Program-made: the position numbers and the translations under genes | The notes under the pieces: model-generated | The model's database searches: none | Told to the model about the DNA's origin: nothing | What the model saw: the letters and a program-made list of their open reading frames with translations, nothing else | NCBI GenBank assembly: GCA_009760855.2 | Contig: WPIO01000049.1 | Span: 2,996,001-3,060,000 of the forward strand | Length of the DNA stretch: 64,000 bases | Direction of reading: 5' to 3' | DNA from: Cristatella mucedo | Taxonomy: Eukaryota; Bryozoa; Phylactolaemata; Cristatellidae | In this document: positions 41,691 to 53,799 of the stretch, in pieces | Position numbering within the stretch: position 1 is the first letter of the stretch | How the letters are laid out: every line of letters begins with the position of its first letter

Positions 41691-42770
41691 AATTCATCTC
41701 CGTCTGTAACCCTACAAAGTCACAAAGACTAAGTGGCCGTTACCATTTACGCATAAGAATGAAACAGCAAGTTAATTGTCCAAATAGAACCTTGGGAAGC
41801 CAGGAGGCTGTGAATGGTACAGCAGTTGAGCAAGGTGTGAAATAGAGCCCAGGGAAAGAAGTTCTCTGTATTCTAAAATTGAATGGGAGCCATCACAGCT
41901 CCTACAGCAAAGAAGACATATCGGTAAACCTCTAGGATGTTTCGACTAACCTTGTAGCCATGTTCATCACCAGCTGCTGAGGTTTAGTAGCTTTTTTCGG
42001 TACCCCAGCCAAGATGTTACTGCGGTAGTTAAGCTTAGCCAGAAAGAAGGTGCTAGTTAAATTTCCAGTAAGCCACCCTGGTAGATAGTCCCTTATTTTA
42101 AATAGGAATTGGACGAAATGGCCAGCTGTGGAAGAAGTCTTCTTAATGACTTCCAAAATTTTAGCAGTTATCAAAAAGGAAATCCAAATTTTGAGCACGT
42201 GATGACCGTCACACAATAGTGTCACCTATTACAAGAGCAAAGCCTCCCAGTCCAGCAGCATATTTTGGGTGTCCAATTAGCACCAGTCCAGTTTTATCGT
42301 CGCTAAGTTTAAGGATATTGACCAACATCCACGATCGAATGTCTGTACGGCAAGCATTCAGTTTATCAGTCACTGCAGTGGATTCTGATAGTTTAAACAA
42401 TAAATACAGCTGGGCATCGTCGGTATAAAGGTGATCCCATGGGTCCGAATCACTTTATCTAGAGGCTTGGTATGAATGGAGAATAGCAAAGGACCAATGA
42501 CCGACACTGGTGGAACTCTAACTGGTCTGCTGGATGGGATTTGACCACCACATGACAGGGATTGAACCCGATTGGGCACGCAAAATTTGAGCAAAGCCAG
42601 TACCTAATCTGCCAGACCGATCGCTATTCTCACTCGTTCAAGTAGTAACTGGTCATCAACAGTGACTAACGTGCTCATGTGCGGCCTAGGTTCAAGCAGG
42701 GCAGAAACACTGCCGTCATTGTCCCTGCTTAGGATGTCGTTTTAACTTATCTGCATCGTCTTTATTCGCC
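41690..42770 (-). mobile_element. Family 2 L2-like LINE, RT to 3' end
   Basis: Minus-strand frames carry VIGPLLFSIHTKPLDKVI (RT) and RSWMLVNILKLSDDKTGLVL. A post-RT piece LAGVPKKATKPQQLVMNMA follows, ending in CAGACGGAGATGAATTATAT. Frame-shifted and dead. Confidence 0.8.
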
Positions 42771-43134
42771 CTCGTCCAAAGCGATATATTTCAGTAATCT
42801 AATTAGTTTAGCATCTCAAGCAAACAAGAAATCTCTTTGCACTCCTCAGTAAAGCTGTCCCCTTATCGTAGATATATTAATACGTCCTCGCCTTGCTGTA
42901 TTCAATCATGTCTTTTAATGCAGAGGTAGGTACTTCAGATTTGTTGTCCGGTCGTCACTAGCGTATGTCGTGGCCAAGAATGTTAATGCTTTAATGAGGG
43001 TATACTCCATCCTACCGTCCAAGAGCAGACAGCCCCTAGGAGTGAGTGATGTAGGTCACAATAAGCCGTGGGAAAACAAGCACTGCAAAAGTAGCTCTAC
43101 GGAGTGGCTGCTTGTTGGACCCCGAGGCTTGGGC

Positions 43135-43615
43135 CCGTTCACTAAAGTCTGCCTAATTTCAGCTAAGTGAAATTTCTACAATTCGGCTATATGCAGCTAT
43201 ACCACATTCAAGTTGGTCCATGCATTGTGACATCCCACCTCGACTTGTAAAAGTTACTACTTAAAGGTCTTCCAGTCTGGGAAATCAGGTGCTTACAATT
43301 TGTGTAAAACTCAGCAGCAAGGCTTGCCTGTCATGAGCAGCACAGTTGCCACAGCAAACCACTTCTTGCCGACCAGCACTGGTTCCCTGTCAAGCAATGC
43401 ATCGACTTCGAGGTTCTACTGACTTTTCGGTCCATTCATTCTTATCTCCAGCCTACCTATAAGACCTACTCCCCCAATAGGCTAAGCATTGCACCACCTG
43501 CTTTTTTTAACCTAATCTTGGAACTACATCTCGTACGAACCTCAAATCCTTTGGAGACCGAGTCTTTAGCTCGTATGCTACCAAAGCCTGGAACTAACTT
43601 CCGACTGGCTTTGGT
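43135..43615 (+). mobile_element. Family 1 L2-like LINE, decayed
   Basis: CTAAAGTCTGCCTAATTTCA, ACATCCCACCTCGACTTG, CTGTCAAGCAATGCATCGAC and AATCCTTTGGAGACCG in family order. No tail. Confidence 0.75.
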
Positions 43616-44384
43616 AATGCTTTTGAGCGCCCTTGCCCAAAGCAGAAAAGCAAGTGCTAATACCGAACAGCAACAGCACGAGCATGCACGGCCGTATGGG
43701 TAGGCGAACCTAAAGTTGTGCTGACGAAAGCTCACGTGTACGACTCACTCAGTTGAACTAACAGTTAGCTAAGCATGCTAAAAATTTGCAGGGTAAACCT
43801 CAAAAAACAGACACTTAAAATATGCATCACGACTCTACGCTCAAATTCGAATCTACAGTCCGACTGCACGTATACACACGCAGCAAAGCAGGCAAGGCGG
43901 CAACACCAAAAACATGCAAGCAGAAGCAGCGACAAAGACGACTAATGGGGCATCCACAGGTGCAGTGCCAGCAGACGACCACTGGTCAGACTATCGGTAG
44001 GTGCAAGCTCGGATGCGAGAGGGATACCGCGACCGACAAAAGAGGCAATGAGCCAGCGCTGCAACCTTGCTTGTGTTGCAACCCAAGTCCTACTCATAGG
44101 ACGTTCAAGGGGTGAAGCTGGACTATCAAGAGGCTTCGCTCTTCTAATCGTTGATGCTTCTGTAGTGAGACAGTCGCACCATGCTCGGAATTGTAGGTAC
44201 CCTCTTTGATAAGTGCTTCTTCCTAACTTCTTTGGTAACTTCAAAAGCTTCATTAAGAAGACTGCCTGAGCAGCTCACGCTCGATCGCTGTCTAAGATTA
44301 GCGACTGTATACCACTGTCTAACACGGCGGCTGGCTGAAAATATAACTAGCTCCCTAGTTTTGTCTAAGCTGGGCTACTGGCTC

Positions 44385-45270
44385 TGCCAGCAGATCTCCT
44401 GTTGAATCAGCTCGAAATCTAGGTGTCATATTCCAAAGCAACCTCTCGTTAGACGACCATATCAGCTCCACAGTCAAATCTGCCTATTTTCAGCTTCATA
44501 ACATTGCTAAAACTCGGGCTTGTTTAGATAAAGATACCACGTCCAAGTGTGTCCATGCATTCGTGACATCCCGTCTCGACTTCTGCAACTCACTGCTTAC
44601 TGGCCTACCAGCATGTGCGATCAGAAGATTGCAGCTGGTGCTAAACTCTGCAGCTAGGCTTGTCTGTCGTGAGCGTCGCAGTTGCCACATTACTCCACTT
44701 CTCGCCGACCTGCACTGGCTACCAATCAAGCAACGGATTGACTTCAAGGTTTTGTCGCTCACTTTTAGGTCCCTTTATTCTATGGCTCCAGTCTATCTCT
44801 CAGATATACTATCCCATCAGGCCAAGCATCGTACCACCCGCTTTTCGGAATCTAACAGTCTACAAATACCTCGTACAAACCTCAAATCCTTTGGAGACCG
44901 TACATTTAGTTCGCATGCTGCCAAAGCCTGGAACTTCCTCCCGACCTGCGTCAGAACACCCCCTGACCTGACCACATTTAAAAGGAACTTAAAAACACAC
45001 CTATTTAGGACAGCATTTAGTGGGTCCCTGTGATTCGTCCTTGATGCGCTTATGCGTGCTAACACTGTGCATGCTGCCACTAACCACATTTGCATGCTGA
45101 CCCTGTGCATGTCACCCCTAACCATGTTATTCATTTTGCTTGTTTTTCAAGCACGATTTTACTCACCATTCAATTGTATTTCCCTTTGCAGCAAATGTAA
45201 AGCGCCTAGAAAGAGATTAAGTTCTCTGATGGCGCTTTATCAAGTTCATTATTATTATTATTATTATTAT
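44385..45270 (+). mobile_element. Family 1 L2-like LINE, well-preserved 3' third
   Basis: Open 44563-45033: VTSRLDFCNSLLTGLPACAI-type block (starting at an internal Met), LHWLPIKQRIDFKVLSLTF, KSFGDRTFSSHAAKAWNFLP and [18 protein letters not shown]. The 3' region, a nearly perfect hairpin (45196-45242) and (ATT)n follow. It is among the least mutated copies and useful as a family reference. Confidence 0.93.
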
Positions 45271-45284
45271 TATTACTGCAATTA

Positions 45285-45895
45285 TGTTTTGGCTGGGCTA
45301 CCGAAAAGAGCCATTAAGCTTCTGCAGCTATTAATGAACATGGCTGCAAGAATAGTCAACAAATTACGGGGCTAAGCCATGCATCTCCTTTGCTGGAAGA
45401 ACTGCGATGGCTACCATTCGATCAACGAATGCAGAGCGAAATTCTTGCACTGACCATAACGGCCTTGCCTTGGCTTGGCTCCTTCAAAACCTAGCTCATC
45501 TGCTGCATAGATTTTAGCCTCCTCGTTCTCTCGGGCTGCCGACCTGCACTGGCTTTCCGTCAAGCAGCGAGCGTATCGACTTCAAAATTCTGTCATTCAC
45601 TTTTTAGTCCCTTGAGTCTCTTTCTCAAGCCTACCTAGCAAAACTACTTATCAATGAGGCTAAGGCATCATAACACCCACTCTTGTGATTCAAGTCCGAA
45701 GCTAAAACAAAATGCACCTATTCCTCAAAGCAATTGCTTGATCTGGGTGAATCGTCCTTGGTGTGCATTTGCCTTCGATACTGGCAGGTCATCATTAAAC
45801 ACGTTGACATACTTCCCTTAAAGCATGTGTGAAGTGCCTAGCCGAAGTTGCTTTAGTTCTGTAAGTCTGCTATGCATATGTCTTATTATTATCAT
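45285..45895 (+). mobile_element. L2-like LINE pieces, mixed families
   Basis: 45285-45480 carries LPKRAIKLLQLLMNMAARIV, which resembles the family 2 post-RT region. 45535-45895 returns to family 1 (CTGCACTGGCTTTCCGTCAA, a degraded tail and ATT tract). Their order suggests one insertion into the other. Confidence 0.6.
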
Positions 45896-46692
45896 TACTC
45901 AACGTGTTACAGGGGATTTTTATTCTATGAGCAGCACTACTAGATTATAATCACATTGCTAGATTACTGTCGGTATTATATCTCGGCGGGAGGCTGCTGC
46001 TGCTGCCACTTCTACTGCTGCTGCTTCTTCTGCCGTCGTCTATCACGTTCCGTATCCGCTTCATGAGGCGGCTTCCTATCGATTATTTAAGGACTGGCAT
46101 CACTTTTGTAGATGCTATAAAAAAAGCCTGACCGCCGTACAAATTTCCTTCGGTATGCACTTTGCGGTTTTCCCATTTTTGGTGCCAATTTCTTTTTCCC
46201 TGTGTGGCTCTAAAGAAGCCTGTCGAATGGCTTGCCTTCGTTATGACCTTCAAACCCTACCTATATTGTGAACAATAATTTTTGTATTTATGACTAAAGA
46301 GTCTTTATTGGTGGAACGCCTTATGTTCGCAGCTTCATAGTGCTTCTCCAGAAGGAACCTTACTTTTGGAGGCGACCCGATTTTTTAGATGGGTCTACAT
46401 AAGCTTGCCGGGCATGGTAACTTCTGGATAAAGCCTCACGCTCTCCAAATAGGAGGCACCGCTCTCATTGTAGTTAAAGAGGCATACAGGCGGTTCTCCT
46501 TTGGTTTGATGATTCAGACCCCCAAGATGGAGCCTAACAATTTGTGAGAAGGGCTGAAGAGACCATCTGTTCGCTATTCCTTCGGCACGCCGAATCGGAT
46601 TCTTTCCAGCCGCCCGTATCGTTTTTCCATTGCTACTCACTTCCTTGACTATCCTCCTGCTACTTAGTAATGCTTCTCACTTTTTCTTGGTG
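45896..46692. other. No gene recognised
   Basis: Contains a CTG/CTT-rich stretch at about 45990-46040. The minus frame 46395-46640 shows no known domain. Confidence 0.35.
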
Positions 46693-47135
46693 CATGAGAT
46701 AATAATAATAATAATAATAATTCACTTGATAAAGTGCCCTCAGAGAACTTAATCTCTCTCTAGGCGCTTTACATTTGCTGTAAAGTGAAATGCAATTGAA
46801 TGGTAAGTAAAATCATGCTTGAAAAACAAACAAAATGAATAACATGGTTAGGGGTGACATGCACAGGGTCAGCATGCAAATGTGGTTAGTGGCAGCATGC
46901 ACAGTGTCAGCACGCATAAGCACATGAAGGACGAATCATAGGCACCCACTAAATGCTGTCCTAAATAGGTGTGTTTTTAAGTTCCTTTTAAGTGTGGTCA
47001 GGTCAGGGGATGTTCTGACGCAGGTCGGGAGGGAGTTCCAGGCTTTGGGAGCATATGAACTAAATGCACGGTCTCCAAAGGATTCAAGGTTTGTACAAGG
47101 TATTTCTAGCCTGTTGGATTCCGAAAAGCGGGTGG
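46693..47135 (-). mobile_element. Family 1 L2-like LINE, 3' end
   Basis: (TAA)n at 46698-46722, hairpin complement, then the 3' region and the C-terminal coding remnant (complement of TTTGGGAGCATATGAAC). The plus-strand frame at 46994-47287 is its shadow. Confidence 0.88.
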
Positions 47136-47289
47136 AGATGAATTCTGCTGGCTATTGCATGCACAAGGGAAGCTGCTTATCTTTAAAGGGGAAATCCAAA
47201 ACACAAAAAGATTCAAACTTGAGTGAGCTAAACAAAACTCTCCTACATAACACCAACTTAGTCATTGTGGCTTTCTTTAACTATTGAAG

Positions 47290-47900
47290 ACACATTACAT
47301 TAATGTCGCAACTACTGCATCATTATATCCTCTTACCAACCTACACTGGCTTACGATTCATTTGTATAGGGCCCCAAGAGAACTTAATCTCTACTCAGTC
47401 ACTTCACATATACCTCGGGGCTCGATTTCACGACCTCAGCCAGACCTTGGTCAGGGCGAGCACCTTTACCACTGAACAAACCAGTCGGCGCATCCAGCTG
47501 CGTATCTACATTAAGGTTCCGTCCCTCACTTTTAGGACCCTTCGTTCTCTTTCTCCCACCTACCTATCCGAACTACTTCCCAATCAGACTTCTTTTCATA
47601 ATACCCACAGCATCTGACTCGAGTCGCTAAGCTGTGCCTCTAACCAACGTCAAATCTTTTGGAAAATGTGCCTTCGGCTCGCATACTACGAAAGACTTGA
47701 ACTCGCTCCCGACTGACGTTCGACTTCCCTGACTTGACGACAGTTAGGAAGAAGCTAAACCCCCACCCCTCCGCCGCTGGTTCCTCACAGCATTTGCTCT
47801 GGCCGGGCGATTGTCCTTCGCGCGCTATTGCGGGCTCACAGGGTACTTGTTATCGACACGCTCATTTCCAGCGTACGTTGAGTGGCTAGAATTGTTATCA
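47290..47900 (+). mobile_element. Family 1 L2-like LINE split by a SINE-A
   Basis: CTACACTGGCTTACGATTCA is broken by the SINE. It resumes as TCTACATTAAGGTTCCGTCC, CCCACCTACCTATCCGAAC and degraded sequence to about 47900. Confidence 0.75.
47355..47490 (-). mobile_element. SINE-A inserted into a LINE
   Basis: Complement shows GGTAAAGGTGCTCGCCCTGA, GGTCTGGCTGAGGTCGTGAA and the tail AGAGATTAAGTTCTCTTGGG. LINE sequence continues on both sides. Confidence 0.8.
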
Positions 47901-48530
47901 CTACCATTGCTAAGTTCGTGCGCTCGCTCTACCGGAGCGGGCTCTTGTTAGCGCACCGCTTCTTACACTCACTCGGAGCTTCGCTCTCTGGCCAGCTCAC
48001 GCCGGCGCTGGCCGAGCGTCGGCAGCTGCGCCTAGCTGACGAAATCGTATCGCGTCGCGTGTCTAACCAGAACTCGGGCTCGGCGGTCAGCCGAAGCGCA
48101 AAACTAGACGCTGTTCGTAGGTCCGCCTCGCCGGCTGCTGCCGCGCATTCCGAATTCCATTCGAACAACCCGGTGCGCCACGGCAGCTTACCTCGGTTCG
48201 GTGCGTTCGAGGTTTGTAACCGGTTGCTTGGGCACGTCACGCCCGACCTGAGGCCGAATCCGACGACGCTCTTGCTCCTAACCCGTCTAACCAGCGTCCG
48301 GCTGTACTAATGGCTGTTCGCTCGACACTGCTAGAGGCCAAGCGGTCGTTCCTGGTACAGTCACATATGCGAGGACCGCGAGCCGCTAGCAGACGCCACG
48401 CGCCTCAGCGCCGCTATCAGCCGGAAAGCAACGGCTGGCTACCAGGAGGCGCTAGCAGCGAATACTCAGTTCCGGTCGAGCGGCGTTACTTCCGGCGCCT
48501 TTTAGGTGCGTTCGATCACCTAAATGCTTG
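47900..48530. promoter_or_regulatory. CpG-rich stretch, possible promoter
   Basis: GC- and CpG-rich against an AT-rich background, with long open frames on both strands (plus 47882-48310, minus 47929-48240), as expected of GC-rich DNA. Given the divergent genes on either side, it could hold the 5' end of the exchanger transcript. No splice-bounded exon could be joined. Confidence 0.3.
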
Positions 48531-51180
48531 AAAACTATGCAATAATTTTATTTAATGCCTGTCCAATACCTAGTATATATTTAGCGAAGCACCAAGAACG
48601 AGCAAGCATGTACGTATTGCTGGTAATACGCAAGTCGCTGCTAATTGGTCCGGGATTGCGGCTGCTACCAGATTATGACTATCGTCGAGAACCGCTTCTA
48701 TCGTTATCCCAGTCTTCGATTGCGTATAAGCTAGTGTTGTGTAACAGGGGTTCCGGCAGCGGCAGCTGTTGTGGGAATCTCAAGGACACACAGCGGGCGA
48801 CCGTTAGCGTTAAACGAGACTCTTCCTTTATTAGTCTCAACACATACTTATACCAGAGCTCGGCGAATCACAGCAGACGACAAGAAATATAACATGCATT
48901 AATGGTCTGAAGCTGCTCTGTGTCAATGGTTTAACTATTTGTCACAGGGGATGCATGTACATTAGTGTCAGGCGCTTCGCTAATTACTACCGCAGAAGCC
49001 GCAGGGGCACACAACGATACTACGATACTTTGAGAATCCCTCCGATTAAGGCGAATTCTTTCGACGGGTGTTCGTCTGTCTTGGTTCCTATACTCTCTTG
49101 CCAGTCGGGAAATGGTAGAAGTTGAATGGAGCGAGATTTCTCTCGCAGGTGTGCGGACTTATTTGGTTAGGGATGCGAAATACTGATTGTTGTGTTGTTC
49201 GACTACTTTCACCATGGCAGCGTAATTTTAAGTGCTGCTATGAATTGGTGTCATGCTTCGAGGTGATAGTTTGCCAGTATCCACCACGCAGCTGGGGCTA
49301 GCACCAGTTACGATTGTGCAGAAGCATAAGTCTCGCGTTAGAAGCACTCCCTCAAACTTAAATGACACTCGGCCATTTATCTGCCACGTTGTAGATGAAG
49401 AAGATACGAACCGCAATGGAGGAACTTTTCAGTGAAGGCCTGGGTGCTTGTATTACCAAAATAAATAGCTCATCTCTTCTGTTGGATTTTGATGTAACTC
49501 CTTTACATCCGTGGCTGTGCTTCAGAACTCAGATGGGAGCCTAATATCACGCAGCTTTCGGTAGAGTTTTTCTGCTAAAAATCCTCAAAGCAAACAGTTC
49601 GTGAAAGTATGCTGCGGAACAGCTCTCATGAATAGGCTACGATCGCATACAGATAAATGTGGCGCGACTGGGTGCTGGATGCTCGGGGCGACCGGGGGGG
49701 GCGTGAAGGATGCTTGAACGTGCGTGCGGTATATGCGAGCTCGTGTCTGCGATGTGCGAACGGCTCGCTTCTCTGGCATGCGACACGTTACGCCTGAGCC
49801 CGATCGGTTGCGCATGCGTGCTAGTTATGGTTAGGCGGCGCGAGAACAGATCAAGAAGGGACAAAGAAGCTCTCAATAGGCATACGCCACGGTCTGCTGC
49901 ACTTGCGCCCATTAGAATTTAGCTGCGTGGGCAGACAAAAACTGTAACCCCGCAAGGTTAAAAGTACGCCGAGAAATGTATTGACCCATATCTCCTTTTA
50001 CCGCACAGCTGTTTTCAGAGCAACAGGAAGTAATTCGATCGAGCGCCTTGTTTTAAATCATTAAGACTCACACCCGTGCATGTTCTGTCGCCAAAAACTT
50101 TTGTGAAAGCTCTGAGACCACTGGAGCTTTGAACAAGCTTCACAAGAGTATATATACGACCTTTAACGCTAAAATAGATACTAAGACTGGAGATGGCCGG
50201 CGACAAACATACAAACTGCAAAAATGTTGACGATTGCAAGTGACGCATGAATAACAGTTTAACGCGCAACAGATTTGATAGATGACTCGTCAAACTTGAT
50301 TCACGCACGCGTCTGCTGCCGGCAATTTTCTGCAGCAGGCGGCGAAGATACGAAGTTCGCTAATCTAAGAGAGTCATAAGTACCTTTAAATCAAGATGAA
50401 CTCAGCGTATCTGAATGAACACTTTGTTATTCTTACAAAAAAATCTCCCGATGGAAAACTGTAACTATAGACGCACACAAATTCACACTTTCAGGCGAGT
50501 CGCTGTTGCGCCTGGGTGGAGTTTGTCGTTGTAACGCCTATCGCCTTCAGTGTCATGTCCACACTCTTTACCATTCCGAAATTAAAAAAACTAACCGAGC
50601 AGATTCTTTACCTGTGAGTTTTTGCAAAAGCGTCCACTTTAACTACGTTAATATTCTGCGCCTAATAAGCTCTAGGTGACCATTGAGGCAGACTGCTTTA
50701 GCAATCTTTACGGTGCACGGCACTCAGCTGCGTTAATCATTAATTGCCCTCTGAATCGTCTGAAGCGATCGATAAACCGAACAGGTAGCTTGAAGATATT
50801 ATAGATTCTGGCTATTGGCCAACTTTTGACAGCGATCACCATCGCCAAGCTCTCCTAAGCGTACGGCTGTAACTGTACCAACGATTTGCACACGCTTCAT
50901 CATGCATGTCATAGTTATACCATAGTTATATCTTTCGAAATGTATAGTTATAGAATAGTTATAGAATAGTTATACCGCTTTAGATTTTCGTATTTATGCG
51001 CCTTTTCTTAGTAACCCGGGACTTTTGAAGGTCAAAAGACTGCGTGCGGGCAAGTTGTTGTACTTAAATCACAGCCATCCGCGATCGAGGGCTACTCCTG
51101 CTGCTGACTGCTGACGCGGCACAACCTTTCCAGCCATCGTGAGCTGTTACTTCCACGTTACTCGCTTCCTCGAATAATAT
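48531..51180. other. No gene recognised
   Basis: Mixed composition, GC-richer at 49700-49900. Short tandem TAGTTATAGAA repeats lie near 50935-50975. Open frames are short, overlapping and unlike known proteins. Confidence 0.35.
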
Positions 51181-51275
51181 TAATGATTATAACAATAATG
51201 CACTTGATAAAGCGCCCTCGGAGAACTCAATCTTTTTCTAGGCGCTTTACATTTGCTGCAAATGGAAACGCGAAT
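51180..51275 (-). mobile_element. Family 1 L2-like LINE, 3' tail
   Basis: AATGCACTTGATAAAGCGCC, TCGGAGAACTCAATC and CTAGGCGCTTTACATTTGC: the hairpin complement with short tail. Confidence 0.8.
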
Positions 51276-52455
51276 GCCCTCCTGATTTGACTATACTTCT
51301 CACTTTTCCTTTTTTCGTACTGGCTGCTGCATGCGTATCGAAACTCCCTGCATAAAACCCTTTTAGTCGGTATCGCTCCGTGGAGTCACCGACGGAGAAA
51401 AGTACATTTCCACGATGGCCAGCTGATCACTCAACCAGCACTCTTTTATATTGAGATTGTATATCTTTTTATATCGAGTTCTTTCATCTGGTGTTAGCAG
51501 GGCTGCCAAAAAAATCTATTAGGCCTCTACCACTCGTGCTTGCTACGACCGTTTTGTTGGTATATAAATCCAAGAAACGTAATCAACTTTGTTCTTTGCC
51601 AAATGAGCTGTAACTGCTCCCGATTTATCAACGGATACAATGCAAAATTCTTTCCAATACCGCAATGTCTGACACGGCCTTAAACTCCTTCTTATTTAAC
51701 AGAGCTGCTGATGCACTAGTTTCGGCGGCCTCTTACCCGTCCTCTTTCAAGACAACAAATTAGTTGCTCCATTCCTTTACTGTGTAACTATTGGGGGACA
51801 TAAAATATTTAGATCTGCATGTCATGCATAGATATCTGCATGTCATACATAGATATATGCTGTGGAGCTCAGCACCACAATTTCTTCCGAAATATTGTGC
51901 GCTACCGAACCTCATACTTTTCCGATCCAAAACAGCGGAATTCGTTTTCGTAATTAATTCAAACTAATGGACGGTACATTCTACCGTACAGCGGACTTTG
52001 GCACTATGTTCTTAGCTGTCATACGACGCTACGTCCACGTTACTTAATTCCTCCTGACTTAACTATGCATAACACCTTTTCTTTTTTGCGTGATAAGTAA
52101 TCTGCTTATTATGCCTGATTACGTAAAGCATAGCACACCAAAAGAGTTATGGTCATCCGGTGTGCTACAGAAAACTTTTACTTTCTTGGCTTTTTGAAAT
52201 TTAAAAGGGTGGTGCGTAAATGTTATGGTATTTATTTTAGTAGTATTAACATTGATTCATTAATAGAGCGACATAAGAGAACGAAATCTTCTTCCTTCAA
52301 GATACCTCTCTTGGCGTGATAGAATGCATGTACATTGATTAGTGCTAAGAACACGCTCAAGCACGAAAGACGATCTTCCACGTGGGTAAACTAAAAGCAG
52401 CTAAGAACGAGCGATTGTATAGCTTCACCCCAAATCCAAGTTTTTAGTCAGCATA
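51276..52455. other. No gene recognised
   Basis: Only the 22-bp duplication stands out. No frame longer than chance. Confidence 0.4.
51813..51858. repeat. ~22-bp tandem duplication
   Basis: ATCTGCATGTCATGCATAG is repeated immediately as ATCTGCATGTCATACATAG. Confidence 0.85.
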
Positions 52456-52457
52456 TA

Positions 52458-52595
52458 ATTCATCTGTATAGCACGCTAAGAGAACTTAACCTCTATTCGG
52501 GCGCTTCACGTATGCCACGGAGCTCGAACCCTCGACCTCGGTCAGACCTTGGTCGGGGTAACCACCTTAACCGCTGGGCCAAACTGTCAAGAGAT
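52458..52595 (-). mobile_element. SINE-A, well-preserved
   Basis: Complement: GGCCCAGCGGTTAAGGTGG head, GAGGTCGAGGGTTCGAGCTC (strong B box GGTTCGAGCTC), AAGCGCCCGAATAGAGGTTA and TTCTCTTAGCGTGCTATAC tail. It is the clearest SINE-A head in the window. Confidence 0.85.
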
Positions 52596-52919
52596 ATTGC
52601 GATAATAGCCGTTACAGAGTTTCGGGTTAGGTTCATTCTAGTTAAATTCACAATCTCCAAATGATTGCAAGTTGGCGAGAGGAACGGGTAAACGATCCCA
52701 GTCAGAGAAACCTGCGTCGATAAGGAAGGCCCAAGCGTCGGTGTGTCGGCGATCTTGATTAAATTCGATACCTGATGCTTGATTGGAAGCTATTGTGGCT
52801 CGGAAAGAAGTGTTACAATGTGGCAGTAGCGACCTTCACGCGCAGACAAATATAGCCACCAAGTTCGCACCCGCTGCAAACGTTTTACTGCAAAAGTAAA
52901 GTAAATTAAGTGTTTTATG

Positions 52920-53058
52920 ATCAGACAGCCCGATTCATTTAGCGGCTATCACCCCCCTCCGCCTTCAGTGCCCATTGAAGAATTCCCCGCTGCACGACTC
53001 GAACCTACGACCTGGGCTGTGAAGTGAAAGCAACCTACCCTTCGGCTAAGACCTTTAA
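52920..53058 (-). mobile_element. SINE-B
   Basis: Complement contains CCAGGTCGTAGGTTCGAGTC with a good B box, then GCGGGGAATTCTTC and the AGCCGCTAAATGAATCGGGC-like 3' part. Confidence 0.7.
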
Positions 53059-53074
53059 GTAGCAAATTTATGGA

Positions 53075-53135
53075 CTAATGTATATATATATATATAAATT
53101 TATGGACTAATATATATATATATATATATGTATAT
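53075..53135. repeat. Duplicated TTTATGGACTAAT + (TA)n
   Basis: The motif AATTTATGGACTAAT followed by a TA tract occurs twice in a row. Confidence 0.9.
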
Positions 53136-53227
53136 GTATGTAACCCCGATTTTCCCGCAAGCCTTTTCTAACTTAAACAGTTTAGCCTATTCATATTCAA
53201 AAACCCGATAATAAAGGTTAGCTGATT

Positions 53228-53378
53228 CAAAAGCCTCATTTGTATAGCGGCAGAAGACCATTAACGGCTATCGCAAGCGCTTGTAGTGGACAGCAAAAGA
53301 CCACCCACTGAAAGGCTCGAACCCACAATCTGGATCGTGAAGAGCACTCACCTTACCCCTGAGCTACAACCCAGGGGC
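53228..53378 (-). mobile_element. SINE-B, best tRNA-like copy
   Basis: Complement: GGGTTGTAGCTCAGGGGTAA (A box), TTGTGGGTTCGAGCCTTTC (B box), then a unique body ending CTGCCGCTATACAAATGAGG. The head could pass for a tRNA, but the body recurs at 38425 and 63537, which marks it as a SINE. Confidence 0.8.
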
Positions 53379-53799
53379 CAACTTATTCATGGATCAAATA
53401 ATCAGAGTGTGGCTTTAAATATTTACTTCCTTTCGGTGCAGTGTAAATTCCAGTCGCTGTCTTCGGGCTTCGGCAGTGGGCTGTTTCTTGCCTTTCTGCT
53501 GGCGGTGAGCCTCGATTGGATGTCTCGATCTCGACTATGAAGCTACGTTTGTACGTCTGCTGAAAATAAGTTTTGAATTTTTTTTTATCGGTGATGTACA
53601 CCTAGTCCGGTTGCAACCTTTAACGTTATTATTTGATCCTAACTAGACCAAGTATGCACGTTTGCAGCTCACCGTCGGCTATCTTTTTCCGTCGGCAACA
53701 AGAAAACCCAACCATCAAAATGAGCTCGGCCAGTAATCTCTTCTTGCCTCTACGCCAAAAATGAGTGTCCCGTTCATTAATAAACATTTACTGAACAAT

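Noticed and set aside
47882-48310. 142-codon plus-strand open frame
   Set aside because: It lies in GC-rich DNA with an equally open opposite strand, has no recognisable motif, and its start overlaps LINE debris.
48727-49130. Possible LTR (TGTGTAAC..., AACAGGGGTT)
   Set aside because: No second LTR, primer-binding site, or gag/pol frame could be found nearby.
53228-53378. Apparent tRNA gene
   Set aside because: The A and B boxes are good, but the downstream body recurs in other copies, so it is a SINE head rather than a tRNA gene.
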